In this document: positions 21,971 through 35,047 of the stretch, one piece after another
How positions within the stretch are numbered: the first letter of the stretch is position 1
Layout of the letters: every line of letters begins with the position of its first letter
NCBI GenBank assembly: GCA_949987565.1
Contig: OX465109.1
Location: 12,478,509-12,542,508 of the forward strand
DNA from: Luidia sarsii
Taxonomy: Eukaryota; Echinodermata; Asteroidea; Paxillosida; Luidiidae
Direction: 5' to 3'
Length of the DNA: 64,000 nt
Program-made: the position numbers and the translations under genes
Notes under the pieces: model-generated
Database searches by the model: none
What the model was told of the DNA's origin: nothing
What the model saw: only the letters and a program-made list of their open reading frames with translations

Positions 21971-22514
21971 CCACATGTCTCTAACTCACTTTGTTTAAGA
22001 GTCACAATGTCAAGGGTGCCATACTTAAATGACCAATGGCCAAACTAAGTCAAAGACAATAGGATAGGATGGATTTCGAGGTACGTGACCAGTCAGCAAT
22101 GACAATGATCGCCGTCTAGGTATAACAATATCATAAATCAGTCTTCTTTGATCGCCAAAACGAACTGCCGCTCATAGGAACACACCACATGCCCAGGGCG
22201 CCCTCACAGTATTCGCTCCCGCTCGTAGTCTTGTCCCGCAGGCCCTGTTAAGGTCTCAAATGCTTTTGCAAAAACCCAGCTTAGGCTCAGGCTCCGTCCA
22301 TACTTCCTTTATCTATTGTAAACAGACACAAACAAGGGCCGCTTGGCATCGGTTTTGAAGAAAAACAAGATTCCCAACCATTAACTTAAAGGAAGAGCTA
22401 GGACTTGTGTTTTTAGGTTTGGGTTAACATTGCCTTAGCCGGGTATTGAAAAGGGTCCCATACCTCCATGTCTTATCTGCCCCGATAATGATGTCGGTGT
22501 GGAAAATACGGTAC

Positions 22515-22709
22515 CTTTTCGTTGTAAATGCGGCACGGGGCATCAATGGAGAGGAGCAGCGTGGCCATCTGACCGACGTAGAGGGCGTAGAAGGTGGCGC
22601 CCAGCATGATGCTGATGGTCGCTGCCCACATCTCCACCAGGTTCTGGGGCGTGTGCCGGCCGAAGCCGATGCCCAGCATGTGGCAGATGGCCTTGAAGAA
22701 AGACCACGG
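22515..22709 (-). pseudogene. HCN channel pore/S6 exon, unit C
   Basis: This is a 195-bp open exon with the intact GIGFGRHTPQN filter and S6. After S6 it reads SIDAPCRIYNEK, a change from ASG/ASW. ALYVGQ replaces ALFVGQ in S6. Confidence 0.65.
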
Positions 22710-22891
22710 CTTTTAATCTGTGTCCCCACCGTCAAAGAGAAGCGTCATTGACATCAAACTTCACGGGGGGTATGACGTAAATCAAGGCAGAGACATGCCT
22801 CGCTGGGGGGGGGGGTTGGCACAGACAATCACGCACGCGTCACAGTGAGTTTTCTTCACGTTATCGGTGAGAAATATCGCCGTTTTGAGGA

Positions 22892-23233
22892 ATGACGACA
22901 AGGTTCGTGGCTGCTGGATGTAGCACAACTTCCAAGGATGGAGTAAGCCTTCATCTGTTTCCGGTTGAACGGAATCTTCGGAAGATCTGGACGGCCAAAG
23001 TCGAGGTTACCAGAGCAAAGTGGTTTGGGCCCAGTGAGTCTTCGGCCCTTCGTATTGACCACTTCGAGCCACCGTGCTTTGTCACGTACCTAGACGTCCT
23101 GTGCGGCACGACTATCGAGAGTTTTTCTGGATTTCTCTGCTTTTATTTACGTCAGCGCCCTCATTTGGCGTTGCCGCAAAATTCAAACAGGGGGATCAAA
23201 TTTGGACAGCAAATTACCACACGTACACCATAA
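22892..23233 (+). pseudogene. THAP zinc-finger fragment, unit C
   Basis: Starts MTTRFVAAGCSTTSKDG. This copy has also lost the first zinc ligand (Cys5 to Phe) and has ALRIDHF at the third, so two of four ligands are gone. It is the most decayed of the four. Confidence 0.6.
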
Positions 23234-23526
23234 CCAATCATTCTTTTAAATTACATTTAATACACACCAATAAATGGATATTTCAAGTAAAAAACGATGA
23301 GAAAATTTGACACTGCATGATATGGTTCCTTTAACAATGGTCGCTCTGTTGGCTTTTCCAGGAAATGAAACTGAATCAACCATTTGCATTAACAAGCTGA
23401 AAGAAAAGAAAATGATGAAATGTTGATGTGGTAAGCAGCCTTTCAAACTCCTGACCTCTCTGTGCAAACTTGGGGGCTTCCTAATTAGCTATGCACATTA
23501 ACAGGAATTGCTGTAGCTAAGGAGAT

Positions 23527-23850
23527 GGGAGAGAGAGAGAGACAGAGAGAGAGGGGGATAGAGACAGAGAGAAGGAAATAGAGACAGAGAGAGGGGGTAG
23601 AGATAAAAAAGGGGATAGAGACAGATAGTGGGGATAAAGACAGAGAGATAAGAAACGGGTGGCAGATAGATACATACAGAGAGGAGGAGGGATAGAGAGG
23701 GAGAGAGTGGAACAAAGAGTAGGGAGACAGAGACAGACACAGAATGAGACAAAAAGGAGCGGGGAGAGAGAGGGGGTAAGAGAGGAGGATGAGAGAGAGG
23801 GGGTAAGAGAGGAGGATGAGAGAGAGGGGTATAGAGAGAGACACAGAGAA
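23527..23850. repeat. (GA)n-rich microsatellite, unit C
   Basis: Similar in length to unit D. It has a local duplication of GAGAGGAGGATGAGAGAGAG at about 23780 and 23812. A SINE leader fragment follows at 23860-23903. Confidence 0.9.
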
Positions 23851-24067
23851 GGAATATGTGCGGCAGATAATGGTTAAATGCGTCTGACTGGCGCCCAACG
23901 CAGTTATTTCGTCTTTGTCGAATCCGATGGCACTGAAAATTGTAAGTTGACATAATTTGTTTGTCGAAAACCAGCCAAGCAGAATAAAAAAAACTCCTAA
24001 ATAGTGATTTATCCCACACGATTCCGGCATGCCCGTCTACAGTTATTATTAGTTATAATTATGGCGG

Positions 24068-24302
24068 TTTTCAAAATGCAGGCTTGGGCTCGGGCTTAGG
24101 CTTCGGTCATATTTATCTTACTCGTTATGATATCACAGGCATGTAAACATAAGCGTTTGGCCCCAGTCTTGATGATAACTGGTACTCTGTACATGTCAAG
24201 CCAACTAAACTTCAAATTGGAAAACAAAACTCAATCTGGATTTACAGGTTTTGTCAGACGGAGACGAAGCCTGAGCCCGAGCCTAAGCCTTCATTTCGAA
24301 AA
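24068..24302. mobile_element. 235-bp inverted-repeat element, unit C
   Basis: The arms are at 24068-24104 and 24266-24302. The left arm has one extra mismatch (TTTTCAAAATG). Confidence 0.65.
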
Positions 24303-24621
24303 CGGGCTATGTCCGTGAGTTAAAACTACGTTAAAAGATCTAGGCTCACGAGCGGCTTGGTCTTATCTGGCTCGTAACGTCATCCAAATGATCCAAGGTA
24401 GGTTACGATTACTTAGCACGCAAGCACTTTTTTACAATTCACAATGATCAGTCAAGCTTACAAAAGCTAAATATACCGACAATCTGCACAAATATTTTAG
24501 TATTTAATCCACAAAACTCTGTAATTCTTGGCTGAGGAATACAGATTCACTTCAAGCAATCCAAAGTAATACCAATAAAACACCAAACCAATCGTGTCGT
24601 GTATTTACCAATTACGTTCAC

Positions 24622-24810
24622 TTGTTTGAAAATAACACAGCAAAGATTAAAATATTAATAGACATGAAAGACGCGTATGCTATGAATAAGAAAGGGGTGC
24701 TGGTCATAGCTGATGGTGCATGTGGCGAAAGGCAGTGCGTATTGTATGAAATCACAAATCGTTTTGCCAAACTCACCGCCATTTTAAACAAGTGTAATTC
24801 TAAAATGTAA
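24622..24810 (+). pseudogene. Conserved plus-strand exon-like segment, unit C (5' part deleted)
   Basis: It reads KIKILIDMKDAYAMNKKGVL to a TAA and is followed by a GAAG|GTAAGC donor-like site. It lacks about 80 bp at the front relative to 38389-38613. The deletion is between GCAAAG-type direct repeats. Confidence 0.4.
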
Positions 24811-25132
24811 ATGAAGGTAAGCTATAGTAAATATTCACAACTTTGTTTTCATCGATTGCAAGAAAACAGTGCATTGAAAAATGTAAAAAACTTCCGTAAA
24901 TGATATTCGTCTTCATTACAGGGCAAACAGTAAACGCGTATGCCTGATTTAAGTGCTGATGAACATTTTTAAAGTGTGAAATGCCTATGCTCAATTTCGA
25001 TCGTATAAATCTGCTTAATCGTGAAGTACGAAACGTCTATCTTCAGTTGGTTAAAGCAATAATGTCAATCAAATTTGCCTGATGCTTTAATTTGAATTAA
25101 TATTAATAATAATCTGGCTTGTATCCGTATGA

Positions 25133-25490
25133 TATGTGACCTAAGATGGCTTAATGAGGCATCTACTCCAAAAGACCTTTACGAGTAAACAGCGTCTTAA
25201 GTTAAAGTATAAATGCATGTCAATATCAGATTATTTTTGTTTACATTTTCGGAAAGTTTATGTATTAGAGAATCATCTGTCCGAAGACATTTGTTAAAAA
25301 CTTTATTTAAATATTGAAAGATCGTGTAATTTATGATTGTGTCTACGCGTACCATGCAATCACAGTCAATGCGCCGTGTACATGACCTCAAACTTTAGAG
25401 CCGTTTATCTCGAAAAGCGGTTTCCGTGACTGCGCGTTGCCTTGTCCTATTTTTTGCGTTCTATTACTTTGGATTTCGGCAACATATGGA
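25133..25490. repeat. Dispersed repeat R1, unit C
   Basis: Orthologous to 5679-6022, with an added TATAAATGCATGTCA block shared with units B and A. Confidence 0.55.
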
Positions 25491-25975
25491 GAAAAATGAT
25501 AAATGTTGATACGGACGAATCCGTCACCAGTTCTTTGGCATGATTTTGTTCCCATTGCGTCATTGCCTCGAATGAGGTACTGATATTTCATTATATTGAC
25601 GACTTGAACATAAAATAAAAGTCACTTTTCACAATTATAAACAATTACGATTACAATGTAATGTTATTTGTCCCGAAAAACCAGAATTTGCTCGTATGTA
25701 ATTTGCATCTTCGCATGTCGTTCAGTTTCGATAATTTGGTTAACTGTGGTTTACTATGGAAGGAAGTATCCAAAAAAATTTCACGCAAATTTTCCATGAT
25801 GGTGCGTGACTATCGCTAGTCTATATGCATTCATTGTGTATTGATCCGATACTAGTCTCAGCTCAAGTCCTCGAAATGATAGCAATTTTACCCCATCACA
25901 CACGTATTAATGGCAGTGGAAACGTTTGCCTGCTATAGACGTTTGTGTTGTTTTCTACCCACCCTGCGTGGTAGT

Positions 25976-27962
25976 CTACCCAGTCGTGCAGCCGATTAGC
26001 TCCAGACGACCGCAGGGTGTGCCCGAGAATCCCGCGACTTTCAGTCGGATGATCTTGGCCGTCACCATGGTCCGGCCTGGCGACTGGAAAGAGACGAGCA
26101 CTTGGCCTTCTGGAGGAAACAACCCAAATCTAAACTGCAAAGAAAAAAAAGTTTATTTTCAGTGAGATGAAATGTTCAAGGACTAAAAATGGATAGAAAA
26201 AAAATCCAGGCAGGCAGGCAGGCACACACACAGACAGACACGCACGTAGACAAACAGACAGACAGGCATTCAGGCACAAAGGCAGACAGACAGACAGGCA
26301 GTCAGGCAGTCAGTCAGACAGACAGACAGACAGGCAGGCAGGAGGCAGACGGACAGACAGACAGACAGTCACACAGACAGACATGCAGGCAGAAAGACAG
26401 GCAGGCAGGCAGGCATACACACAGACAGGCAGTAAGGGAGTCAGTCAGACAGACAGACAGACAAGAAGGCAGTAAAACAGGCAGGGAGTCAGGGAGGCAA
26501 GCAAGCAGGCAGGCAGGCACGCAGAGAGACAGACAGACAGACACACAGACAGGCGGACAGACAGACAGACAGGGAGTCAGACAGACAGGCAGACAGGCTG
26601 GCAGGCAGGCAGTCTGGCAGGCATACAAACGGACTGACCGAGAGAGCCCTGATGAGAGACTTACAGTGAGACAAACAGCGACAGCAAATTTCATCATATT
26701 ATGAAACAAACGTATATAATAGCCGCCTCTGTGATTCATTGAAAGTTAATTAAAATGAAAGTCGATTAAAACTAACGGTAACTGCTCAGGCCATAGGAAG
26801 GCTATGGGGAATATAGAGGATGAAATCTACAACACACCATAAAGGCTTGGACTTGGGCTTGGGATTAAATTTCTCTGACCCGTTACACTTCCACTGGTAC
26901 GGGAGACCAAGTTCGGAGGGGGCTAAATGGTTCTTACGAATCGACCAGCGCCGACCCTGTTGGTGACGTATTTGAAGTAGTCGCCATCGTTCTCCTTGTA
27001 TTGCACACTGTAGCCGCTGATGTAGTTCATAGTGTCGCCGAACGGTAACTGCCCTATCATGCCGTACAGGTCCACGGGGGCGTCGAGGGCGATCTCTATC
27101 CAGTTGAAGCCAATCGTCCCACTGGGGAACCAGGCAGAGTCTGGGAGGGAGGCGAGTCAGAAGCCATGGGAGTCACATATGACATGATAGGGCCTGGCTC
27201 ACTCCAGGAGACGACCTGAAAGCCAATCATTTCCATAGAGCTGATGGCGCTGTTTTTAGCGTCTCAGAGATTTCTTTCTTTGTGTTGAAGCTTTAGGACC
27301 TTAATGGCAATCTTCTGGGGCCCATTGTGACACCAATTTTGTTGAAATTGGAGGTGCCGTTCTCTGAGAATGAACATTTTTCAGGGCCATGGTGTAGTTT
27401 GACGGAATGTTTTCCATGATTGACTTACATTACATAAAAACATAACATCCAAAGTAAAAAAAAAAGAATTAAGGAAATCTTTTACATAATTGCTCCATGC
27501 AATTATTAGTTCTTGGTGTTTTATTATCATTATAAAATTCCTGCAAATTGGGAAAATTTAATAAAATCATAGGAAATTCAACTAAAAATACTGAAAACAT
27601 GAAAAAAAGCCCCAAAAATTTATGGAATCATGAATAATTAATTGACTAAAATTAGACAACACATCAGCTGAAATTTTACACAAATGTTAATAATGTAATT
27701 CTCTTTTACCCTGCTGACGATATTTTGAATCGATTATTGAACGACTGAGATCTGAGGAGTAAGCGGAATCCGCCCCCACCCGAGATGGTCAAAATAACCC
27801 GGCTCTTTGAGGGTTGGGTTACATAATAATTAGACATCTCACCGCTGTTGAGTCGAGCCTTCACCACGGTGTCTGTTGTGAAGCGCTCAACGTCCAAAGT
27901 AGACAGCTGGTCATCACGGATGGCACCGCTCTCCATACCGAGGGGCTGGCAGCAGGGACAGT
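25976..27962 (-). CDS. Gene C, F5/8C module (3 exons)
   Basis: Exons are 27843-27962, 26938-27140 and 25976-26134, all open. Distinctive changes are [20 protein letters not shown] in the middle exon and [20 protein letters not shown] in the last. Gene A shares them, so C and A form a subgroup. TAG follows GCTTG. Confidence 0.75.
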
Positions 27963-30900
27963 CTGCAGGGGTTGGAAGGGTGCATGGCCAGTAAAACAAT
28001 TGTGATTTAAAAAGAAAAAAACACCATCATATCAGACAGTGATTCATGTCGGATTTGGTAACTGGGTATCATGATGGTCAAACTTGGAACCCAACAAAAG
28101 TCCCTCAACAGCTGTGAACTGAGAACAACACTGGCAGTTAACGGTTCGTGTCTATCGCAGGGATGCTGTATCAAGTTTCAAGAAACAGCGGTACATTCAT
28201 GACGCAGACAGATCTTGGCAGAGAATGGCGTGAAGATGCTGGGCTCACCAATGACTACAAACTGATAGGAGCAGCTGGCTTCGTTGCCATCGGAGTCTCT
28301 GACCGTGCAGGTGACGTCTGTGACAGGCACAGGTGGAAACAGATCTCCTTCCTCGATGACATTCTCCTCAGAGTCCTTGCACACGATACTGACGAGACAT
28401 AGAGAGATAGACAGACAGAGAGGGGTGGAGGTAGAGGAGACAGGGGAAAGTGGTGGGGAAAGAGGGGTGGAAGAGACAGGGAGAGGGAGAGGAGGAGGGA
28501 GAGGGAGACAGAGGGGGAGAAGGAGTGGAAGGGAGGGGTAGAGGGAGAATAAAACGGAGAGGGAGAGGGAGAGGGAGGGGAGCGAGAGGGGTAGGGAGTG
28601 ATAGAGAGGTAGAGGAAGGGAAGGGGGGAGAGAGGCATTTAGGGGATGGGAGTTGTAGGGGAGGGGAAGGGGGAGGGGATGGGTGTGAGACGAGGTGGTT
28701 GTGAGGGGACGGCAGGGTAGCGGTAGGGGCGTGGATGGGGAGAAAGAGGGGGTGTGACGAAAGGGGGTCAGGGTACGGCAGGGGAGAGGTATAGGGAAGG
28801 GGAAGGAGAGGGAGAGTTAAAGGGAGAGTAAGAGTTAGGGGAAAAGAAGGGGAGGGGAGGGGAACGGTAGAGGAGGGGATGGCAGGAGGGAGGGGTGTGA
28901 GGGGAAGGGAGAATGGAAGGGAGGGGGAGGGAAAGGGAGAGACTTCATTTACTCAAAACAATATTTTAATGAATTAAGTAACGAATGCTTCTAGAATATT
29001 AAAATTAGACAACGGGGAAAAGAAAAACGTTCAATTCAAGGTTTACGGTGACAATGGTAACCGGTAAAAAGTTAAACGTTATCCGCATTATACACGAGAC
29101 AATGTAGATAACCCTTTTCAAAGCTAAGGATCAATTCTGGTTTGTTTTCCCAAATCGAGATTTCTTCTCGTGTACTGTTTTAACTGAAACCATTGAATCG
29201 GGGTCACTTAGTTCGTTTAAGAGCTGTTCTAAAATATCCTACTTGTTAAGAATTCCGATTTCGAGAAAAGGGGAAATTTGTTGAATTTCCAACTATCCCT
29301 ACGCGGAGCGGTTGTTTGAACAATAGTTTCTTAAACAAATACCGCCCTCTATGTCTGAAAAAAGTTAGTTGACATCTAAAAAAAAATTAACGGTTTGTTT
29401 CATGACATGGTAGACGGATTGAGCCGAAATTTGTTATTTTTTTTGAAAATGCGAGTTTGACAACGTATGGCATTGATTCCTTGATCTTCGCAAATGGTGT
29501 ACCCTACCTTTAAGTAACATGTGACAACGATCACTAAAAGGTATGACTGTTTGGCAACCAAGGCTTCGGTCGTTGCTTCATGACTGTTGTTTATTTAAAT
29601 TATGTAACGCGTTTAAAAGTACGGGCTCTGTCACCATAGTCTGCTAGAGAACAATGACCTTTCATCGTGCAATGATACGGGGCCCAAGCTGCGGCATAAA
29701 TGCCATTGGTATGAGGGAAATTGTACGACCATCACAATGTGACGCCATTGAAGGGGTTCAACGCAACTGCTGGTATTCGTTTTTAAGTTTGATCAACTTT
29801 CTGCTCTAAAAATGGAGAAGTTACCGTCGGGTGGGAGACAACTTCGAGATGGCTGGGATTGTTTGTATTACTGTTACCAACTAGACCTCCAAAACACATG
29901 GGCACTTACGAGAAAGCACACTGATGATTGTGACGGAAGCAATCGAGCGCACTAATGGACAGGAAACGTTCCCGGCATTGGAAAATACCGCCCTCCAACG
30001 CCCAGTCTCGGGACTATTGTCTCGTCGTACAAGGCTGTCTGGAGATGATGGGGAAATATCGACCAGCGACTGGTCTTGAACACGGGTCTCGAAAACGGGG
30101 CTGTGCCCGCACTTGGCCAATATCCTGGACAAAAGTCCTGAGAGTCTATGTGCTCAGTCAACCACACCGGCCGTTAACCAACATTTGGCAGACGATAGGT
30201 ATTGCACACGGTGCGTTGGAGTACCTTTTGAGTAACGTTTTACTTGCACGTGCATGTAAGAAGTTGCACAGGTGACCATGTGGCCATTAGGCGATACACA
30301 GAGTGTGCCCTGCTGTCAACCACCACAGTGCTATGGTTACAGTTGGCGAGCGGGTCTCTGGTGGCTCCCCTAGGAGTGCTGACGTCACGGCGGACGGTTT
30401 CGAGATTAACGTACAATGAACAATGGCGGGCAACGAGCCGAATTCAACGTGAGCACCGTGTACGCAGATTGATCGATGTCATCTTCATGAAACTAATAGT
30501 AAGGTTCACGGAATGGCGAGCATGCATACAAATTGAATGCCGAACACTAGCATTGGGGAGATTGCAATATAATGCTTTACTTCATTGTGTACGGGATGCA
30601 TTTGGTGGTCATAAAGAAGAGTTGGTAAGGTCCCAAGTCTAACGACATTTTTTTCAAAACAAACAAAGAGAAAAACTGGTTTGGAACATTTAAAAATTTG
30701 AGCTCAAACCCGAGACCTCTGGCTTAACGTATCAGCGATCATACCACCTGAGCTATCCATGCAACCCTTACGTGGCGCCCTGCACAAACAGTATACTCGT
30801 CTGTGCCAGGGTGGGGGCGCCAGTCAGAAGTATTTCAACCATTAACTGCTGTATATCTCCAGGGATCAGGTCCCCTTTTTCATTCTGAAAAATCATGTTA

Positions 30901-31671
30901 ATTTTTCATGTTCTTAAAATTTAGATATATTTGAGGGGATGATGATTTCAGTTGGGTGTTCTAACACATACCCAGTGCACAGAAACTTCAAGGTGATGCC
31001 CACTGATTCGGAGGCAAAGATACTATTCACACATGCCTGAGGCCGTCGAAATGCACCTCTGAGCACCGAAATGATTGACGTATTGTAAATTTGCACTGAG
31101 GTGACACTTTGGATGGGCAGGCACGTACGTCACACAGAGGGGCAACGAGACTCTGTGGCAGTTTTTTTGGAAAGTTTTGGAAAGTCCAACGAGCTCGCAG
31201 TGGTTCGAAAAGTAAAGGCTGTTGTACAGAGCTTAGACAAAGTATGTGGAAAGTGTTTTGAGAATATAGCCGTCGGCATTGGCTATGAGAAGCAGGAATC
31301 AGGCTTTTATCAGTCAAAATGAAAGGACCAAGTCTACGCTATAATATATTACAGTGGGTCATTGGTAAATAATGGATGCAATAGGAAATTTTGAAGGGAA
31401 ATGTGATTTGTGTAGAACTTCACTATTAACCCGGTTCAGGAAACAAAGATTGTTGAAATGGTTACTCACCGACCAAATTCGGTCTCTCCTTCCGGCACTT
31501 TCCGCTCATGATCTCCATGGACTTGTCCCTGAAGGCGATGACGTCAGTGCCCCACTCGGACATGCGCAGGACGGAGCAGGACTCGCCTCGGACGGGAGAG
31601 ACGGTCAGGCCGAGACTGGCCAGGCACAGCGACCAGAGGAGCGCCGGGCCCAGCCGGGGAGGAGACGGCAT
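25976..31671 (-). CDS. Gene C: shortened signal-F5/8C gene with a broken HYR
   Basis: Recognised exons: 31470-31671, 29910-30038, 28249-28388 (HYR-b), 27843-27962, 26938-27140, 25976-26134. The first HYR exon is deleted (scar near 29256). If HYR-b is spliced to exon 2, the frame shifts (phase 1 onto phase 2) and runs into a stop within HYR-b. If HYR-b is skipped, exon 2 (phase 1 end) joins the first F5/8C exon (phase 1 start) in frame, giving 270 residues: signal peptide, N-terminal region and one F5/8C domain ending at TAG. So it is either a pseudogene or a short discoidin-only paralogue. The promoter and all F5/8C exons are intact. Confidence 0.5.
26203..26640. repeat. (CAGA/CAGG)n array, gene C
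   Basis: About 440 bp in the last F5/8C intron, with interspersed AGTCAGTCAG and AGGCAAGCAAG variants also present in gene A. Confidence 0.95.
28249..28388 (-). pseudogene. Gene C, orphan HYR-b exon
   Basis: The exon has intact splice sites and frame ([20 protein letters not shown]), but its partner HYR-a exon is missing. It encodes only half a domain and cannot be read in frame from exon 2. Confidence 0.65.
28404..28945. repeat. G/A-rich array next to the HYR-b acceptor, gene C
   Basis: Closely similar to 14584-15135 and 50225-50775, including the GGACGGCAGGGTAGCGG island. Confidence 0.9.
29250..29262. other. Deletion scar of the HYR-a exon, gene C
   Basis: AAGAATTCCG, the last bases of HYR-a, run directly into ATTTCGAGAAAAGG, which in gene B lies 562 bp away (51095 versus 51657). 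CCG is present at both ends, which suggests microhomology-mediated deletion. Confidence 0.8.
29910..30038 (-). CDS. Gene C exon 2 (N-terminal region)
   Basis: It has the same 129-bp length, phases and encoded protein as gene D exon 2. Confidence 0.5.
30700..30872 (-). mobile_element. tRNA-like SINE copy, gene C intron 1
   Basis: On minus the leader CCTGGAGATATACAGCAGTT is followed by GGCGCCCCCACCCTGG, then GGATAGCTCAGGTGG (A-box) and GGTCTCGGGTTTGAG (B-box). The copy is complete. Confidence 0.65.
31470..31671 (-). CDS. Gene C exon 1 (signal peptide)
   Basis: The protein is identical to gene B exon 1 and differs from gene D at residue 28 (Arg for Leu) next to the predicted signal cleavage. 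The donor is G|GTGAGT. Confidence 0.8.
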
Positions 31672-31745
31672 GGTGCGCGCTGAGAGTCACGACTGAGCTC
31701 AGGGGAACTTAATCGCAGTCCAACTCCAGGCAGACCGACACTCCG

Positions 31746-31766
31746 TATATATACAGTGACGTATCA
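31746..31766 (-). promoter_or_regulatory. Core promoter of gene C: TATA box and CRE-like site
   Basis: TATATATA is at 31746-31753 and TGACGTATCA at 31757-31766, at the same spacing to the ATG as in gene D. The upstream block extends to about 32150. Confidence 0.65.
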
Positions 31767-32361
31767 TACAATTGCCAAGGGCCCGCCGGTTTTTATATGT
31801 ACCACGGCTTACACCGTGACGCGCTCGTTGGCCAATCACTGACGATGCTTACATGAGGTCACGTGTGGTCCTATGAATATGCATGCGAGTCGCAGGCATG
31901 CGATATAAAACAAATCTCCTTGATGGAGGTCCTTGCCATGAAGAGTCTACCGCCAAAAGGGGCGGGAGTTGAAGACAGCCCTCCCTTTGCCCTACTCTAT
32001 TCAATCGATTGCGTGGAAACCCAGCCTCGAGGTCCTTCGAGGGGCCTTCGTCCGCGTTTCTACTGCGCAGCGAGCCAGTACTAATTGATCAGTCCATTAG
32101 CACACCCACTTTGTTCTCTCATTTTCATACAAAAGATTCTTTTGCACAGGAAAGTCGTGTATTGGTCGGTCGGCTGGCATTCTATTCCTTCGTGTGCATG
32201 TGGCTATAACCTTTTATGCACGGCCTACATTGCCTTGCTTTTCTCAGCGCTGCTATATCTTGTCTTGTCCTGCCTTTCTCTCTCTCACCTTGCCTTGGAT
32301 TTCACGCGTGGATGGCTGTGAAAAATGTGCGCACCTTTCCCATCCTTTACCAGTATTGGAT

Positions 32362-32832
32362 TGCCCTGCCCTGCCCTGCCCTGCCGCGCCCTGCCCTGCC
32401 CCGCCCTGCGCTGCCGTGCCCTGCCCTTCCCTTCCCTGCCCTGGTCTAAACTGCCCAGCACTGCACAGGCCTGCTCTGCCCTGCCTTTCCCTACCCTGCC
32501 CTGCCCTCTCTCGCCCTGCCGTGCTCTAAACTTCTCTGCTCTACTCTGCCCTGCCCTGCCCTGCCCCACCCTGCCATGCCCTGCCCTGCCCTGCCCTGCC
32601 CTGCCCTGCCCTGCCCTGCCCTGCCCTGCCCTGCCCTGCCCTGCCCCACCCTGCCATGCCATGCCATGCCATGCCATGCCATGCCCTGCCCTGCCATGTC
32701 CTGCCATGTCCTGCCATGTCCTGCCCTGCCCTGCCCTGCCCTGCCCTGCCCTGCCCTGCCCTGCCCTGCCCCACCCTGCCATGCCATGCCCTGCCATGCC
32801 CTGCCATGCCCTGCCCTGCCCTGCCATGCCCT
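32362..32832. repeat. (CCCTG)n array, promoter-C copy
   Basis: It contains long pure CCCTG runs and a duplicated CCATG-rich segment. The CCCCACCCTGCCATG junction occurs near 32564, 32644 and 32770. Confidence 0.95.
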
Positions 32833-33742
32833 TGCTTTAGTGCTTTGTCTTGTCAGTAACCCCTTTTTCAACTTTTGAGAGTAATTTAAAAAAAGTTAAT
32901 GCATGCATGTGCGACCTTGAGGTTTCCCTTTTTCGAGGGAACTTTTACAAATTATCATCTTGTGGAAATATTTCCCACTAATTCTCAGTCTCATATCATA
33001 CTCGTTATTTGATCGCATCCTGTTGCATATTTTATTTCGTCGTGCCAGACACATTTACTACACATTTTCAGACATTTCATATGATTTTTTGACCAAAGCA
33101 AAATTCAAAAATATCTATAATTATTGCAGTCTCCTACATTGATGGATATGATCTAACCCCAAACTTACTTTTAACACCAAATTGAAAATTCATGATGTAC
33201 ATGTGCATGTACCAGTTTTGGTTTTATAGTCCTGCAGATAGGTTTTAAGGATACATATTGGAGTGAGAGAAATGAAGGGAGCATGGAATGAAGTAATAGA
33301 TCTGGGCTTGTCAATTGTACATACAAATTGTGATTGTTTCTCCAATAAAGAATTGCATTGTAACTGATGATCATTGTGTCATTTGAATGAGTCTCTTTTT
33401 GAATGAGTCTCTTTTCGTTTCCTTTTCAATACCAAGTCTTATACGAAAAAAAAATAGTATCATTGGTAACTACTTACACCAAACTTTGTTATCAGCAGTT
33501 ATCGTGGTAACCATTAACCCTTACCACAGCAATTTTAATAGCATTAATTTTCCTTGATCAGTGATGATAAAGATGTCGCAATTTCATAAAATAGTATTCT
33601 TGAATTCTCGGCAAATGAATTAAAACAAGTGAACGGGCTTTAAAATGATTTAGCTGGAAGATATTCAAACTCGTCTGCTCTGATGTTTGTTGATAATGGA
33701 TTTTGTGTCTACATCCCATTTTGTCTGTGAAAGATGTTTGCG
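32833..33742. other. Intergenic flank, no gene seen
   Basis: Equivalent to 1020-1891. No splice-bounded exon was recognised. Confidence 0.5.
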
Positions 33743-33761
33743 TTTATTTCAAGGATGAATT

Positions 33762-33905
33762 CTAGTGGTCTGGTGATTCATCGGCGGAGAGATACTCGTC
33801 TTTGCACTCGGCAATCTTACGCAGTCGCTGCTGTGCAACGTCCGCCATTGTCTCACGCATGTCGGGATACTCCTTCAACACTGCGGAGAAATAATGTCCG
33901 TCCAC
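33762..33905 (-). pseudogene. HCN channel-like terminal exon, unit B
   Basis: The exon is open for 47 residues and a TAG. AATAAA follows at 33743-33748. The protein is the same as in unit D. Confidence 0.6.
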
Positions 33906-34310
33906 CTAGTATCAAATAATTTCTTCACATGCTGGACCTTCAAATCAAATTATGACATATCTGGGCACTTTGTATTTCATCATTGTTATGGCTACTATAG
34001 TAAATATCTTAATCAAAAGTTTACAACGTCATCTAGTAGCATACAAAGCCGCCTTAAATCTCTCATAGCCCATAGAGAGTAATTTGAAGCTGGGCCAATG
34101 ATTCCTGGTGAGGAGGATGGATATGTAGTCTATGGCTACGGCTTAAAGTTACGCACGAGTCTATGGAAGTCGCAAACTGGCTGGTCAAGGCTTGAAGATA
34201 CACACGAGTCTACGGAAGGCGCTTAATGGCGGCTGCAGCTAATACCCGTAGACTCGTGTGGTATTTGGCTATGTCTTGAAAGTACACGAGAATCTTTCAA
34301 AGAATCTATC

Positions 34311-34513
34311 CACCACTCTCCCTCTCTCTCCAAGTCTGTCCCTCCCTCCTACTCTCTCTCTTTTCAATTTTCTTCCTCCCCTTCCCTATAGCCACCTCTC
34401 TCTGCCCACCTCTCTCTCCCCTCCCATTTCTCTCAACCTCTCCCCTCTAATTCTCAATTCCACTTCTTTACCTCTGTCTCTCCACCTCTCTCCCTGCATC
34501 CCTCCTCTCACTC
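34311..34513. repeat. CTCCC-rich tract, unit B
   Basis: Counterpart of 2451-2660, with TCTCTCTC in place of TCCTCTC at one point. Confidence 0.8.
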
Positions 34514-35047
34514 CACATGTCTCTAACTCACTTTGTCACAATGTCAAGGGTGCCATACTTAAATGACCAATGGCCAAACTAAGTCGAAGACAATAGGATA
34601 GGATGCATTTCGAGGTACGTGACCAGTGAGCAGTGACAATGATCGCCGTCTAGGTATAACGATATCATAAATCAGTCTTCTTTGATCGCCAAAACGAACT
34701 GCCGCTCATAGGAACACACCACATGCCCAGGGCGCCCTCATAGTATTAGCTCCCGCTCGTAGTCTTGTCCCGCAGGCTCTGTTAAGGTTCCAAATGCTTT
34801 TGCAAAAACCCAGCTTAGGCTCAGGCTCCGTCCCTACTTCCTTATCCATTTTAAACAGACACAAACAAGGGCCGCTTGGCATCGGTTTTGAAGAAGATCA
34901 AGACTCCCAACCATTAACTAAAAGGAAGAGACAGGACTTGTGTTTTTAGGTTTGGGTTAACATTGCCTTAGCCGGGTATTGAAAAGGGTCCCATACCTCC
35001 ATGTCTTATCTGCCTAGATGATGATGTCGGTGTGGAAAATACGGTAC

